A DNA stretch of 64,000 bases from Adiantum capillus-veneris. Lineage: Eukaryota; Streptophyta; Polypodiopsida; Polypodiales; Pteridaceae. The translations under genes and the position numbers were made by a program. Below the pieces are notes generated by a model. It searched no databases. It was not told the origin of the DNA and worked only from the letters and a program-made list of their open reading frames with translations. Each line of letters starts with the position of its first letter. Position 1 is the first letter of the stretch. Of the stretch, positions 46,427-60,034 are shown in pieces. The DNA lies in contig CM043960.1 in the NCBI GenBank assembly GCA_014529385.2, positions 78,664,332 through 78,728,331 on the forward strand, given 5' to 3'.

Positions 46427-47500
46427 GTGACCTATGGCATTGATATGACCTAATATCCAAACTATTTGGTTGTAATATGATTCGCTTCTTGTTATGGTTG
46501 TATTTTTCATGCATATGCGAGAATATAGATGAATGGCAACTTCCACTGTATCATTTACAACATTGGTTGTTTTCACCTTGTCGGTTTAGGAAAGGCTTTC
46601 ATTAACGTATCAATGGCATATATGTATGAATCCTTTTGTCTTGATTGAGAAATTCCGTTTGAGGTTAGGGATAACTGGCAATAAATATCTACGGAACTTT
46701 TCATAGGCATGTTTTTAGAATAACTCTAAAAGGTGGTATCCTCTTGCAAACATGGGATAAATGTTGCCTTGAGTTGCTGTTTTTGCTAAAATATAATGAC
46801 AAAAGCTCTTGGGAATGGTCCTATATGATAGGCTTGACTGAGGGGTTAACATACGGCCTGGTATACTCTGTTATGACTGACGTGGCTGGTACAATACTGA
46901 TGATGTGCCTCTAAGTTTGTTATCGAGCTTACCATTAATGCTTGGTTTCAATCTATATTGTTCTAGGGTTATGGATTTAGAGCTTTAACATCTGCTCACT
47001 TAGCCATGAATGGGTGGTTGTGTACAAGGTTATGATAGATTGTGGGCACAATGGTTATTCTACCGATATGTGCTTATGAGATTGGTACCGAGCTTACCTT
47101 GCTTGCTCAGATACGATCTAGGCCGACTTAGTGTTGTGTATATTGTTCCTTTGTAAAAGTGCTCAACTTGGCCAAATATAGTTACTATTGTTGTGAACAA
47201 AGATGTGACTGATTGTGCCCGATTATGGTTAAGATAATGGTTGTGAAAGGTTGTGGATTATGGTAAATACGATTGTAAATGGGCTCCTCATGCAGCTGTA
47301 AATGGCTGTTTTTTGGATCAAAGTTATGGACCATGGCATCTCAATTTCCTAGCTTTTTGAACAAATGTGAAGCTATGGAATAGCCCAGCTATATGTTGTA
47401 GGTTTTTGGGGAGTAGCACTCATACTACTACCTTACATATGGTTTTGACTCCGTCTAAGGAGATGTAGGACTTAATTACTAACATCTTTTTATGTTACAA

Positions 47501-47720
47501 GTGTCTCCAAAGTATAGATTGACTGCATGTATGAGCATTGCCACTGACCCTGAAAAATACCGGCAATTAATGCCAAACTGTGTAAAGTCAAGAAACAAGT
47601 ATATGTGGCCCACTTCGAGGCTAATATGCCTCATAAAACTCGTCTCCGGCTTATCTCATGAGAGCTTGCAAAGCTAAAGGGGCTCCCAATTTTTTTGTCA
47701 TTTGTATAAGAAATCATTGA
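47501..47720 (+). pseudogene. Damaged second exon, module B3
   Basis: Begins VSPKYRLTACM and shares the B1 exon 2 pattern, but the acceptor reads ACAA and the frame is not kept. Confidence 0.5.
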
Positions 47721-48021
47721 TGAATATATGAGTAGCTTCACTTTTCCTATTATTTATCTTTGAAAACTTTTTAGTTGGGTGACATCTATAACATGTGGGA
47801 TACCCATGCATCAGTTGCATACGGTGCCAATGCTAACTGAAAGTTGTGTTTTTTCCATGGGTGCAGGTGAGGGTTACGTTCTCAACTATGGTTTTCAAAG
47901 TTCCTTAGAGTTAAGATGGTGGATTATATATCTTCAGGCTCTTAACTCTCTTATACTTATGTATGAAGACTATTCTGTACTATGAATGGGAATTATACCA
48001 CCTTTCACTGACATAGTTTCT

Positions 48022-48660
<639 letters not shown>

Positions 48661-48892
48661 ATTAGTTTATAATATACCTCTCTGTTGGAAAGCAATTGTC
48701 CTCAGTTTTTGCAAAGATAAGAATCTGCAAATGATATTTGTAAAAAAAAATGATAAGTATTTTGTGTCAAAATATCACATAGTAAAAGGGAAATTTATTA
48801 AACTAAACAACATAGCTTATGCCTACCGTCATCCACATACTACCTATTCTAGTGTCCCATACCACTAAAATAAGCAGTATATGTCATACCCT
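48661..48892. other. Short unassigned stretch between H copies
   Basis: AT-rich, nothing recognised. Confidence 0.4.
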
Positions 48893-49075
48893 GATGAATC
48901 AGGATATCATTGGTTACACTCATTATTCAATAAGAAATTCTCATCAAAATAGCAAAAGAGTATACTCCACCGCATAAAACGATACATTGCATATCTGGAC
49001 CCTACAACCAGCACATAATCGAACAATACGTGAGCAGAGAGGGAGACAAAGATCAAGAGAGAGTAGTGAGCACGT
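48893..49075. repeat. Repeat H, copy 2, left part
   Basis: Aligns with 48022-48345 up to GAGCACGT, where LTR element G begins; the right part resumes at 57150 with the duplicated CACGT. Confidence 0.7.
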
Positions 49076-49499
49076 TGATAGCCTCTAATTTTCACACCAA
49101 AAAGGCTAAAAGAAGTGGAAATTCTAATTAAAAGTCATTGTTTCCATCCATGTTTGTGGGAAATTTATGCCTTGTGTACCCTTGTTGCTACATGATTTGC
49201 GCTCATATAATTTGTAAATGCTTGGCTTATATAGCAGGTCCGCACTTGTGAATGCCAACATTCAAAAACACTCTCTAATTTAAAAAATTCAATCCATAAG
49301 CCTTGTATACAGAATTGAAATCATAAGCCTAAGGTTGTAACTCTTTTAATTTTTGGAATCAAATAAAGGAAAGGGAAGTTTGAGTGATCGTGTAATTTGG
49401 GAGGTTGAGGGAACTTGTAACCAACTTTTTCTTTGTCTTCCCTCTCACGGTTCATTTCAAACTCTCTTGGTTTGGACACTCTCTTGCTCTCTTTTGTCT

Positions 49500-50677
49500 G
49501 TGGTAAGCAAGAAGGTGATAGGTGCAGATGAAGCAGGAAAGGACTCGAGAGAAGAGAAAGTGATTAGGAATGCTTGAATGCCAAAACAAGTGCAGCAACT
49601 GGGTCAATTCTGTACGCACTTATGCAAAGAGTTTATTCCAGGTTAATGAAGAGCATATCAAAGGAGACCCTACAGCGTGTGGAAAGGAAATACAAGGATT
49701 CAGAGCAGTTGAAGCTTTGGCAATGAGCAAATTGCAAAGATCTTCATAAGAAGTTGATCTTGAGCGAGAGAAGCGGCCTGAGGTGCCATAACTGAATGTA
49801 CGTAGAGGATTTGCACATACATAAACAAGAAACATTGTGATGTAGGAAAGGATGTAGGGCTGCCGCATGTAGCTACCATTCACGAGTTCAAGCAAGGGTG
49901 CAGAGAACAGAACAGGGAAACCCCATTCCAAATTTGATAGATGTTGCAGATTAAACTTATGAAGACCTTTTTCTATCTTTCTATAACAAACACAGGACAT
50001 CGCACGAAAAAAGAAAGCCAAAAGCGCTAACAGGGGATTGCCCTGTGAATTTAAGGTTCAGTAGGGTAAAGAGAAGTCCGAGGTTGCGAGCAAAAAAAAA
50101 ACTCAAAATGGATGGTTTTTGCAATGCACACGTTTCATGTTTTGGCATCTTCCTATTTTCATTATGTGTGAGTTCTAAGCAGGCATTCCCACCATAAGCA
50201 CAATACACACATGTTTGCCAAGGCAAAAGAGGTGCATAATTTTAGTGTAGGAACGGCCATATATCTGGGTGGTTGGATGTTATTGCAGATGTTGTGTGAG
50301 GGAATTCCTCAATGTTTATTTTTTATCGCGGATTATTTTTGGTGTTCGAAGTTGGGATGCGTGGTTATTTCTTGCATGACATTTGTGGGTTTTTGGTCAA
50401 TGAAGCTTGATGATGCTTTTCTCCTTATCTTATGTTAAGAGAGATGAAGTTTGTATAGAAGTAGGAGCAAAAGAAGTAGTTTGAAGTGTGGTTGTTGGTA
50501 GTATTTGGGGAATGTTTTGGAGAAGTGTGATGGAGTTTTGGGGTTTTTTTGTTTGTTTTTTAAGAGCTTGGAGAAGAGGTTTGCGAGAAGTGAAGCAAGC
50601 AAATCAATAAGTATGCTGAACATTGAGATTCTTCATCATGTTTTTTTCGCGGGATCTCACAAGCTGTGTGGGAGAAA
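49500..50677. other. Interior of LTR element G
   Basis: No gag or pol motif seen. A purine tract (GTGTGGGAGAAA) lies directly before the right LTR at 50678. Confidence 0.5.
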
Positions 50678-50828
50678 TGATAGCCTCTGATTTCTACACC
50701 AAAACGGCTAAAAGAAGTGGAAATTATCATTAAAAGTCATTATATCCATCCATGTTTGTGGGAAATTTATTCCTTGTGTACCCTTGTTGCTACTTATATA
50801 ATTTGTAAATGCTTGGCTTATATAGCGG

Positions 50829-51005
50829 TGTGAGCGGGATGGAAACACACAGAACGCCTCTATAATGACCCGACACACACTCTTGGGAGGATATACACAC
50901 ACACTATGGGGCACCACTCGGCTTACACAACCCACCTGGCCGAGACAGGGAACACGCCTATGGAGTGAGAGGAGAGAGATTACCCATTTACCCACTCCAC
51001 ACAGA

Positions 51006-51042
<37 letters not shown>

Positions 51043-51986
51043 AAAAAACTCAGCTCAAAAGAGGAGAATTTTTTATGTTTAGATACAATTGATCTTGGGC
51101 CAACACCAATGGGGCAAATAGCTCACACAGTATGGGTAAAATATGCCAGATACAATCACAAATTGGAGCAGAAGCTTCGATCATAGGAGAAACTTACACA
51201 GCCAAAACATCAAAAAAATAGTGAGGAATTTGGCAAAATGGACAGTGCCATCGCGTCTGGAACGGCCCAAAACCCCAGTCTACAATGTCAAAGTGCTCAA
51301 ATCCGACCTCGGATGAGCAGTTTATGGCCAAAACAGGCTCCAAAATGAGCAAAAACACAGTTGCGGCTGTGTCTCCTCTTCTCTCCACTCTTTTTCTGGT
51401 ATTATCTCTGTTTTTTCAGTTCACACACTTAGCTTTATTACTTGGGCACCCTTGGCCTTTTAGATGACCTCAAACGGACCCTGAACAGGCCAAAAACTGA
51501 CCTCGCAATGCATAGTTGTCACCGTATTGCATCCATACGCACACCTGGCACTCGACTTTTTTCAATAATGCATCCCGCCACCACGTGAAGTGGCCCCAAA
51601 GTATGGTCCTCATGATGAAATTTTTGCATAATTATCACAAGAAAACATCCAAGTTGTGCTCGTACTTCTCCACGTGCAAGTATTGACCCCGTTTGGCCTC
51701 CTTACGCCACTAGATGCCATCTGACGCACCTGCTTACCTCATGTCGTTTGCCCGCGGATAGCTTCCTCGAGAAGTTTTACGCGCTACCAACTCCTCATTA
51801 TTATAGAAAAAACACACTGGTACTAGTAATAGTGAAAATTGATGCACTATGTACACCCTGTCCTACCTGTACACATGTGGGCCCTACGTAACCACCTGGC
51901 TCTGGAATATGGGCAATTCTTTATTTGATGCACCATGCATGTGTATGTACATATGCACAATCCCTTGATCCAAAAAACTCCTGACA
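50829..51986 (-). repeat. LTR of element F (3' LTR in element orientation)
   Basis: Contains a CA microsatellite at about 51007-51040 that is shorter in the other LTR. Confidence 0.8.
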
Positions 51987-52363
51987 TAATTTGCCCATCC
52001 CCTAGCCTGCTAGATCATTCATGATCAGGTTAGGCTGCTGCTGATCATTCATGATCAGCAGCAGCAACACTAGTAGATGCTCATTCCACCAGGATCCCGC
52101 ACAAAAACACTTTGCCTTCCCTGCCTCAAAAACTTAATCAAGCTTCCACCTGGTTCCCAAGGAAAACCTCTAGAGATGCCATATATCAAACTTGCATCAA
52201 GAAAACCATCAATTAGTTTAACATAGACCTGCATGTGCAAATATATCTCCTTCTCCATGGCTGAGAGGTCTCCACTGATCATTTGTGTCATCAATTCTTG
52301 CTTCTTTGACAATTCAACCTTGGCTTGCATCAGTTCTTCAATCACTTCAAAGGTCCCTTCACT

Positions 52364-53039
52364 TTAATCTTCAACCTCATTCGCAGATGAAACTAAACCA
52401 TCCTCCTGGATTCCTTTGTCCATCAAAAGAAATGCAACATCAGCATCCTCATCACTGCTGGTAGTACTATCACTATCCTCGTCAGACACTGTGGAATAGT
52501 CTTCATCAGTAGACTCATCCTCATCTTTATAGAGATCCTCCAATCGTTTCCTTGTGTCCATATTATATAGCTTCTTGGCACGTGTCTTTCCATAGAGGCT
52601 AATCATACCACGTCGCCAATCTTGAACAGCTCCTACTGCACGTAACCATGGTATGCCCAGTATAATAGGATATGCTCCCAACCCCTCTGGCATCACATGA
52701 AAATCAACCACTGCCTTTACATCATATGCGTCCACTTCTAAGAAAGTTTACAACACCCAAACATTTTACTTTTTGATGGTTTGCCAATCTAATCCGGAAG
52801 CCTGACACCCCAGTCACTGTGAGACCCATCTTCTCAACGCATGAGTGTGTTATGACACATATTTGAGCTCCACCATCCACATAACCTTGTCCCAAATTTT
52901 TCCTTCTATGCCACATATCTACTATTGGACAAATGTCTGGTAGCTCATCCATCGCCAACACCTTCACTGAACCTCTCTCTGGCTCTTTCTCCATTGGGTT
53001 AACCATCCTCTTCCATTGTCGATTTAGCTTAGGCACCAT
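52364..53039 (-). pseudogene. Element F protease region (fossil)
   Basis: Contains an aspartic-protease-like core (YVDGGAQICVIT), the flap-side LANHQKVKCLGVV and the later YPIILGIPWLRAVGAV motif typical of Ty3/Gypsy proteases, followed by an acidic Asp/Ser-rich tail. Confidence 0.7.
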
Positions 53040-53479
53040 CTCTATAAGCTACCCAAAAGTAACATCTGCCTTCCTGCTTGTCAGATCCTCCTTCAAGTCA
53101 TAGCTTAATTGCCCATCCCCTAGTGGAAAATCTAAAACATGAAACTTGCGACACGAGCCCTCCTTTTCCTCTTGGCCTTGACATCTTTCCCTTCATGGCT
53201 CTTTCCCTTCTTCTTACTAGGACCTGGGGCACTTCTTCCCTCCTTGTCCTCTGTGGTCCTCTTCCCAATAGGCATCACTAATGTATCCTCTAGCTTTGAT
53301 GCCTTCTCCAAGGTGACTACACTTAGCACTTTTGTCTTTCCCTTTTCCTCCTGGGTTAATCCACTGGTTCCTTATTCTCCCTTAATTTCGATGCCATAAT
53401 CATTTGACCTAGTTAACACCTGTCTTGGCAATGGATACATGTCTCCACCCATCCTTGGTGGCTTATCACATTGTGGGCT

Positions 53480-53540
53480 GATGTGTCCCAACTCTCCACA
53501 ATTATAACATGTGGGCGTCTGCCTCCAAAACATACCATTA
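53480..53540 (-). pseudogene. Element F zinc knuckle (fossil)
   Basis: Minus-strand reading has CYNCGELGHISPQC, a CX2CX4HX4C knuckle between gag and protease. Confidence 0.75.
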
Positions 53541-53605
53541 CTTTGTCCACCACCATTCCTAGGTCTCTCTTCACCTCCTGGATGATTTGCAAACCTCCCT
53601 CGACC

Positions 53606-54262
53606 TCAATTATTTCCCACTTGACCTAGCATGTTTAGGTTGAGATTCTTCATTAAATCTACCACTTGCCTCATGTCTTGCCTTAGCCCATCATCTTGCA
53701 ATGCTGTAGTGACCACTGCTGGCATAACCTGAGGAGTAACAGATACCACTAGTTCATGATGAACCCCTGGCATGCAACCTGGCAAAGAATCCATAGGCTG
53801 AAAGTCAGACCTCATGGGCAAAGACTCCACTCCTAGCTGGCTCATTTTCCTCAGCTTCCACTCTTTGTTCCTTGCTACTTCTAGTGCATCTGCATATGTC
53901 CTAGGCTTATTTAGCTCCACTCTCCAACGTATATTCTCCGAAAGACCAGCCAAGAACCTGTCCTTCTTCATCATGTTAGGCGGGGGTACTTGTGGTGCTA
54001 AGGCCTTGCACATCCTCTCCCATGCCAATGAAAAATTACGTATGTATGCATCTACTGGCTCACCTTCCTTCTGCACCAAACCTTGTACTTCTTGCCACAC
54101 TTTGTTAGGATCTTCTATCTTCACAAACTCCACTTCCAACCCATGCCGTAGATTGTCCCAACTCAACCTTACGAGTGGATCAGCCCCACACAAATCCTCT
54201 TCAAATGCTTTGGACCAAACTCGTGCATCACTCTTCAAACAGATTTGGAGAAGACGTAACAT
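53606..54262 (-). pseudogene. Element F gag (fossil)
   Basis: Retrotransposon gag domain: ARVWSKAFEEDL, WDNLRHGLEVEFVKIEDP, GEPVDAYIRNFSLAWERMC, FLAGLSENIRWRVELNKPRTYADALEVA. Confidence 0.75.
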
Positions 54263-55438
54263 CTATGCCGGATCATGAATCTGGTTGCTAATACAGGCAA
54301 CCTCCATCTTTTCCAAAAATTCTTCCACATCTTCATCACTTCTTCCATGAAACTCCGGATAAGAGAAAGCCATGGCTACCCAAGTTACGATGCTTTGAGA
54401 ACCCCTTCGAACACACAGTCAAGAACCCAAAAATTTTGAGTGACTCAATTCCCAGAAACTTCAATAGAGCTTGTCTTTAGATGAGGACAAACACATGCAC
54501 ATCACATGAGTTTTCATAGTTGATCATCGGAATTACAACAGGCAAAGGACATTCCAGGATCTCTCTTAATCTTCTTGGCCCGAACATAAAGACTACGTGC
54601 TGCTGGAAAAAAATCTTCCTGGACACATGAACATTTATCTGGATTCTTTGAGTTAAATGAAAAGGAGTGAATTGAGGTCCATTTTGATCATTCATTAAAG
54701 TCAACTATGCAGCTCCCAAGAAAGCACACCTGTTTTATCCTCTAATTTTGCCAAAATTTCAGCAGCATAACAACTTAAATGGCTCAAAAGACAAAAAAAC
54801 GAGCCATCAGAACTTGAAAAAATTTTGACAGCGTTTCCCCAGAAGTAGAGCAGTAGGAACCCAAAATATAGACTGTTTATGTATGCATAAACTGCCAACA
54901 ATAGAACCCGAGCATCAATTAGGAATCACTAGTACATAGCCTATGGCGAGGTCATGAAAAGGGTGCTCCAACTACCTGTATCACCGAAAGGATCTCCACA
55001 TTTGAGAATCCCCCAGCTCAATAAAACCTCACGCTATCGACCCTCACACGAAGGCTAATGCAAATCGCGTATAGTCAAGTCTTAGAAAATGACTATCTTC
55101 CAGACCAAGTCTCATAAATGGCTGGGACTGCCAAATAAAACCAAGTATGGCTCCACAAAAGCGTACAATGGCAGTTTCCACAAGTAACGTGCAATACCAA
55201 CAGACAATGCGCTCAAACAAGTGCCAAATGATGCATACCCACGGCAACTGCAAGTGACTCCACTGCTAGTATATCACTGTACTCCAGCTACCTGTACTAC
55301 CTGTGTGAATCACCTATACCTGTACCTATCCCTGTAACATGTAACCTGTAGTCTGCAACCTATAATCCCGAATCTCGAAGCTTGAAACTCAAAGCAGAAG
55401 GTCCTCGAAGAAGATCCTCACTGGGGGCACCAAAAGAA
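54263..55438 (-). other. Element F leader region
   Basis: Between the gag start side and the 5' LTR; no supported gene. A TTGGTGCC word just inside the LTR is a possible tRNA primer site. Confidence 0.4.
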
Positions 55439-56592
55439 TATGAGACGGATGGAAATACACAGAACGCCTCTATAATGACCCGACACGCACTCTTGGGAGG
55501 ATATACACACACACTATGGGGCACCACTCGGCTTACACAACCCACCTGGCCGAGACAGGGAACACACCTATGGAGTGAGAGGAGAGAGATTACCCATTTA
55601 CCCACTCCACATAGAGACACACACACACACACACACACACCCCCACCCAAAAAAACTCAGCTCAAAAGAGGAGAATTTTTGATGTTTAGATACAATTGAG
55701 CTTGGGCCAACACCAATGGGGCAAATAGCTCACACAGTATGGGTAAAATATGCCAGATACAATCACAAATTGGAGCAGAAGCTTCGATCATAGGAGAAAC
55801 TTACACAGCCAAAACATCAAAAAAATAGTGAGGAATTTGGCAAAATGGACATCGCCATCGCGTCTAGAATGGCCCAAAACCCCAGTCTACAATGTCAAAG
55901 TGCTCAAATCCGACCTCGGATCAGCAGTTTATGGCCAAAACAGGCTCCAAAATGAGCAAAAACACAGTTGCGGCTGTGCCTCCTCTTCTCTCCACTCTTT
56001 TTCTGGTATTATCTCTGTTTTTTCAGTTCACACACTTAGCTTTATTACTTGGGCACCCTTGGCCTTTTAGATGACCTCAAACGGACCCTGAACAGGCCAA
56101 AAACTGACCTCGCAATGCATAGTTGTCACCGTGCTGCATCCATACGCACACCTGGCACTCGACTTTTTTCAATAATGCATCCTGCCACCACATGAAGTGG
56201 CCCCAAAATATGGTCCTCATGATGACCTTTCTGCATAATTATCACAAGAAAACATCCACGTTGTGGCCATACTTCTCCATGTGCAAGTATTGACCCCGTT
56301 CGGCCTCTTGACGCCACTAGATGCCATCTGACGTACCTGCTTACCTCATGTTGTCGGCCCGTGGATAGCTTCCTCGAGAAGTTTTACATGCTACAACTCC
56401 TCATTATTATAGAAAAAACACACTGGTACTAGTAATAGTGAAAATCGATGCACTATGTACACCCTGTCCTACCTGTACACATGTGGGCCCCATGTAACCA
56501 CCTAGCTCTGGAATATGGGCGATTCTTTATTTGATGCACCATGCATGTGTATGTACATATGCACAATCCCTTGCTTGAAAAAACTCCTGACA
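55439..56592 (-). repeat. LTR of element F (5' LTR in element orientation)
   Basis: Partner of 50829-51986, same orientation. Confidence 0.8.
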
Positions 56593-57149
56593 GCGGGTCC
56601 ACATTTGTGAAGGCCAAAGCACAAAAAAGCTCTCTCTAGTTTAAAAAAGTCAATCCATAAGCCTTGTATACACAATTAAAATCATAAGCCTAAGGTTGTA
56701 ACTCTTTTAATTTTTGGAATCAAATAAAGAAAAGGGGAAGTTTGAGTGGTCGTGCGATTTGGGAGGTTGAGGGAAGTTGTAACCAACTTTTTCTTTGTCT
56801 TCCCTCTCAGGGTTCAATTCAAACTCTCCTGGTTTGGGCACTCTCTTGCTCTCTCTTGTTTGTGTGCTTTTTTGCAAGATCTATGGAGGAAGAGGGAGAG
56901 AGTGAGGATGATGATGGTTGTCATATCTCTTGTGTGCTCTAGATTAGGAAATTTTCTTTGTGTGTGCATGGCTATAGCTGTTCTTGAGAGAAGAGAGAGA
57001 AGGTGTGTGGTTGTGTGTATTTGCTTCTTGAGGGTTTGAGAGGGAGCATTCTTGCAACTTTTATGGCTATGGGGCACCCCAAAGCATAGACTTTGCTTCC
57101 TTTGAACCCGGTTCTGTGTGTTTCATGAGTGCTTGGAAGGCAACGTTCA

Positions 57150-57475
57150 CACGTGCAGATGCACCTCCTAGAGGGAAGTGCTATGTCGGCACGACGAGAA
57201 AGTAGAGAGGAGAGGAGAAAAGAATAATGTAGACACTGGGTGAAATCTCCTTACGTGCAAGAGTGACCATTTCCCTCTTGCACGTATTTGATTTATAGAT
57301 TTCTTGAATGGTCAAAGTGAGTACAAATTGGCGACCGGTCATTAATGGCCAAAGCTCATAAAAGAGTGCCTGAATAGTAAAATGTACATAATATACATGT
57401 CGGTTCGCATAGGCCTAGATTGGTCAAGCCTTTTCCACATGTCAGCTGCAATAAATAGTAGAATATCAATTCCAT
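57150..57475. repeat. Repeat H, copy 2, right part
   Basis: Continues H from CACGTGCAGATGCACCTCC to CAGCTGCAATAAATA. Confidence 0.7.
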
Positions 57476-58452
57476 AACAGTTAAGTTGTGTGATTGGCGG
57501 TAAAGAATAAAGCCTAACATGAGCAAGCTCTCAAAGACACCTTAGAATAGTTTGTTTTGCAATTACATGCATGACAATTGTATTTACAATAGTCTCTCTT
57601 GATATTTTTTTTTCATTATTTGAGCATATTGGATGGAACATTTGTGTCACTTGTGAGCAAAAAAGTAAGCGTCCACATTTTTTGCACGGATAGATAGGCA
57701 TGTCGTTTAGTGCCTTCATTTATTTTTGTGTGTATTTTGACAAAGTGGTTTCTTTTCGAGAAAAAAATTTGCAATTTGACATGTTGATTTATTTATGTTT
57801 TCTCTCCATAAGTGCATTAACATATCAAAGTCTTTAGTTGTCCAACAAATGAGTTTACAATGTGAATGCAAACTTTTGAAAGCATAATATATTAAACCCA
57901 TAGTTGACGTATCTATAATTACAAGGCCTTTTTGAAAATGTGCACGTAATTTGCCCACTATTTTTTGTTTTCTTTCTCTAGTTGTAGCATTATGAAGGAT
58001 GACAACAAGGGCTTTTTCAAAATTGTGAGTAAAACTCTTTATAACCTTTATCATTAAGACTCATTGATGTACTACAAGTTTTTTACAAAGAATTGAACCT
58101 TGCAATGCTTTCAGTTGATGAGTCTAGTTGTGATGCAAACAATACTGAGCCAATAGATTCTGTTATGAAATTTGTCGAGTACTTCTCAAATAGGGATAGC
58201 AAAATAGCAATTGTAAATGTGTCGATACTGACACTCATTTGCAATATATTATGGAGTACTAAAAATAGTTGTTGATTGAAAGGATTTGTTTGCATGAATA
58301 CTATGTCAATGTGTGTGTCTATTGGAATACTTAAATTAAGAACATTTTCCATGATTGTGAAAATATTGTGTTTGTGTATGTGTATGCATGATTGTTTTTA
58401 TGTGCTTGCATATGAGAGAGAGAGAGAGAGAGAGGGAGAGGGGGGGGTCTTC

Positions 58453-58540
<88 letters not shown>

Positions 58541-58606
58541 GTTATGTGTGTAAGGCAAGAAACAAATGCTAAATGCTTAACGCAAGTTGTCGTGACAATT
58601 TTTATC

Positions 58607-58688
<82 letters not shown>

Positions 58689-59384
58689 AGGGAGAGGGAG
58701 AGGGAGAGGAAATTGTTTGTTTTTTTCAAGTCATTATAGCATTATTCATGAATCTAGAATAGTGTTTTTTATGTGTGTGTGGCTTTAGATAATAGGGTAG
58801 TCATGTACTTAGAGATGAAGGGAGAAAGACCGAGTGTAATCCTTTGAAACCTCAATTGCAAGTACAAAGATTACAATATTTAAACACACAACCAAGAGTG
58901 TGCACATGCATGTTTTAAACTAGTGAGCATGACAGGAATGTAGGTCCGATTCAAAGATGTAAACCTTCAAATGTAGATAGCTATAGATGATAGGCGGTAA
59001 TCCAAAACACTAAGGTTCAGGCTCATATGCAACTACGTGCCCAGTTGCATTAACCAACATGTGATCTTGCCGCCGGAGTATCTCGTGCCTCAGGAAAGGA
59101 GTCAAGATAAATCTTGTTGAAGCTTCTATCCAATGTAAGTACCAAATCTATTATTGTACCAACAAGCCGGACATCAAAAACTTTGTTGCTTTATTTGTGT
59201 TATGTGCTTCCAACTTTTTAGTTGTGATTATAGTGGTGTTGCTGTTACACAATTGACAACAAGGTCCTCCCCTAGTCCTATACACTCTTGTGGATCTACA
59301 TTTCGCACAATGCTTCTCCACTAACACAATGTCGACACTCACAAACCGTAGAAGAAAAGCTATATAAAAAAAGAAGACTTTTCA
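57476..59384. other. Unassigned stretch with microsatellites
   Basis: Minus-strand frames at 57531-57719 (CKKCGRLLFC...), 57716-58054 and 58083-58352 sit in a row but carry no recognised domain and could be a decayed gene or element. A small minus frame at 59151-59342 has two Cys pairs (CAKC, CCQLC). Microsatellites: GA 58413-58435, TA 58456-58500, TG 58501-58539, GA/GGGAGA 58613-58708. Confidence 0.4.
58456..58708 (+). repeat. Compound microsatellite (TA)n(TG)n ... (GA)n(GGGAGA)n
   Basis: TA passes directly into TG at 58501; a second GA tract with a GGGAGA extension follows after about 75 bp. Confidence 0.9.
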
Positions 59385-60010
59385 ATCTCTCCTCTCCAAC
59401 ATGAGGATGTTATCTTAGGGGCACCATGGCTCAACCGCATGGCTGTCAGAATGAAGTTATTTGAAAGGAGAATCTATTTCACCTATAGGGAAAAGAGCAT
59501 GTACATAGATGCTAACGAGTCGGGGAACACCATATCCCTGGTAAATACGCTTGCCTTTTATAAGTCAATGAAAAGCTCTATTTTTGCGTACATGACTTTA
59601 TTAAAATAATCTATAAATGATTTTAATGTTTTCACAAGTAGCAATAAAGAGAATCAAGAGGAATTAGACATGTGTAATTTCCTAAATGGATTCCAAGGTG
59701 TTTTCATTGATGACATCCCTACTGAGCTACCTCCAAAACGAAGGGTTGATGACCATGCAATAGAGGTTCTACTAGGAATATCACCGCCTAATAAACCTCC
59801 TTATTGAGTTTCACAAGCTCAACAAGAGGAGATCATGAGGCAAGTGCATGAATTGGTGGAAAAAGGGATGGTGAGGCCTAGCTCCTCTCTAGTCTGTTCA
59901 CCAGTATTTCTAGTGCAAAAGAAAGATGGCACATATCACATGTGTGTCGACTATAGAGCACTAAATATGATTACTATAAAACAAAAAAAGATTCTCGAGC
60001 TCAATATGGA
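59385..60010 (+). mobile_element. Ty3/Gypsy pol fragment
   Basis: Motifs in order: LGAPWLNRM (end of protease), FQGVFIDDIPTELPP (connector), then [27 protein letters not shown] and [24 protein letters not shown] (start of reverse transcriptase). Truncated on the right where LINE sequence starts; broken in a few places. Old fragment. Confidence 0.85.
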
Positions 60011-60034
60011 TTAACGGGATCCATATGAGAGCGA

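Larger units (their letters stand above)
45959..48021 (+). mobile_element. Module B3
   Basis: Sister of B1 and B2: promoter (TATAGAA, hairpin GTGAGCtcccatGCTCAC near 46226-46245), first exon at 46367-46426, damaged second exon from 47501, and the conserved 3' segment with intact GCAG|GTGAGG (about 47863-47870). Ends at TTTCTAGTGT, where repeat H starts. Confidence 0.65.
50829..56592 (-). mobile_element. Ty3/Gypsy-like gag-protease element F, nested in G
   Basis: LTRs at 50829-51986 and 55439-56592 (about 1.16 kb; by eye roughly 2-3% different, so young) flank an interior coding gag, a CCHC knuckle and an aspartic protease on the minus strand. Reverse transcriptase and integrase are absent, making it non-autonomous. 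Target duplication is GCGG or AGCGG (50824-50828 and about 56592-56597). The coding region has a few breaks. Confidence 0.8.
49076..57149. mobile_element. LTR element G (interrupted by element F)
   Basis: Bounded by TG...CA (TGATAGCC...ACGTTCA) with CACGT duplications at 49071-49075 and 57150-57154. The right LTR is split by element F (50678-50828 and 56593-57149); the left LTR matches from 49076 to about 49500 only. The interior, about 49500-50677, has no recognised domain. A short non-autonomous LTR element is the best description. Confidence 0.75.

Noticed and set aside
57531-58352. Possible decayed host or Helitron-type gene on the minus strand
   Set aside because: A CKKC motif alone is not enough; no Rep, helicase or RPA signature could be read.
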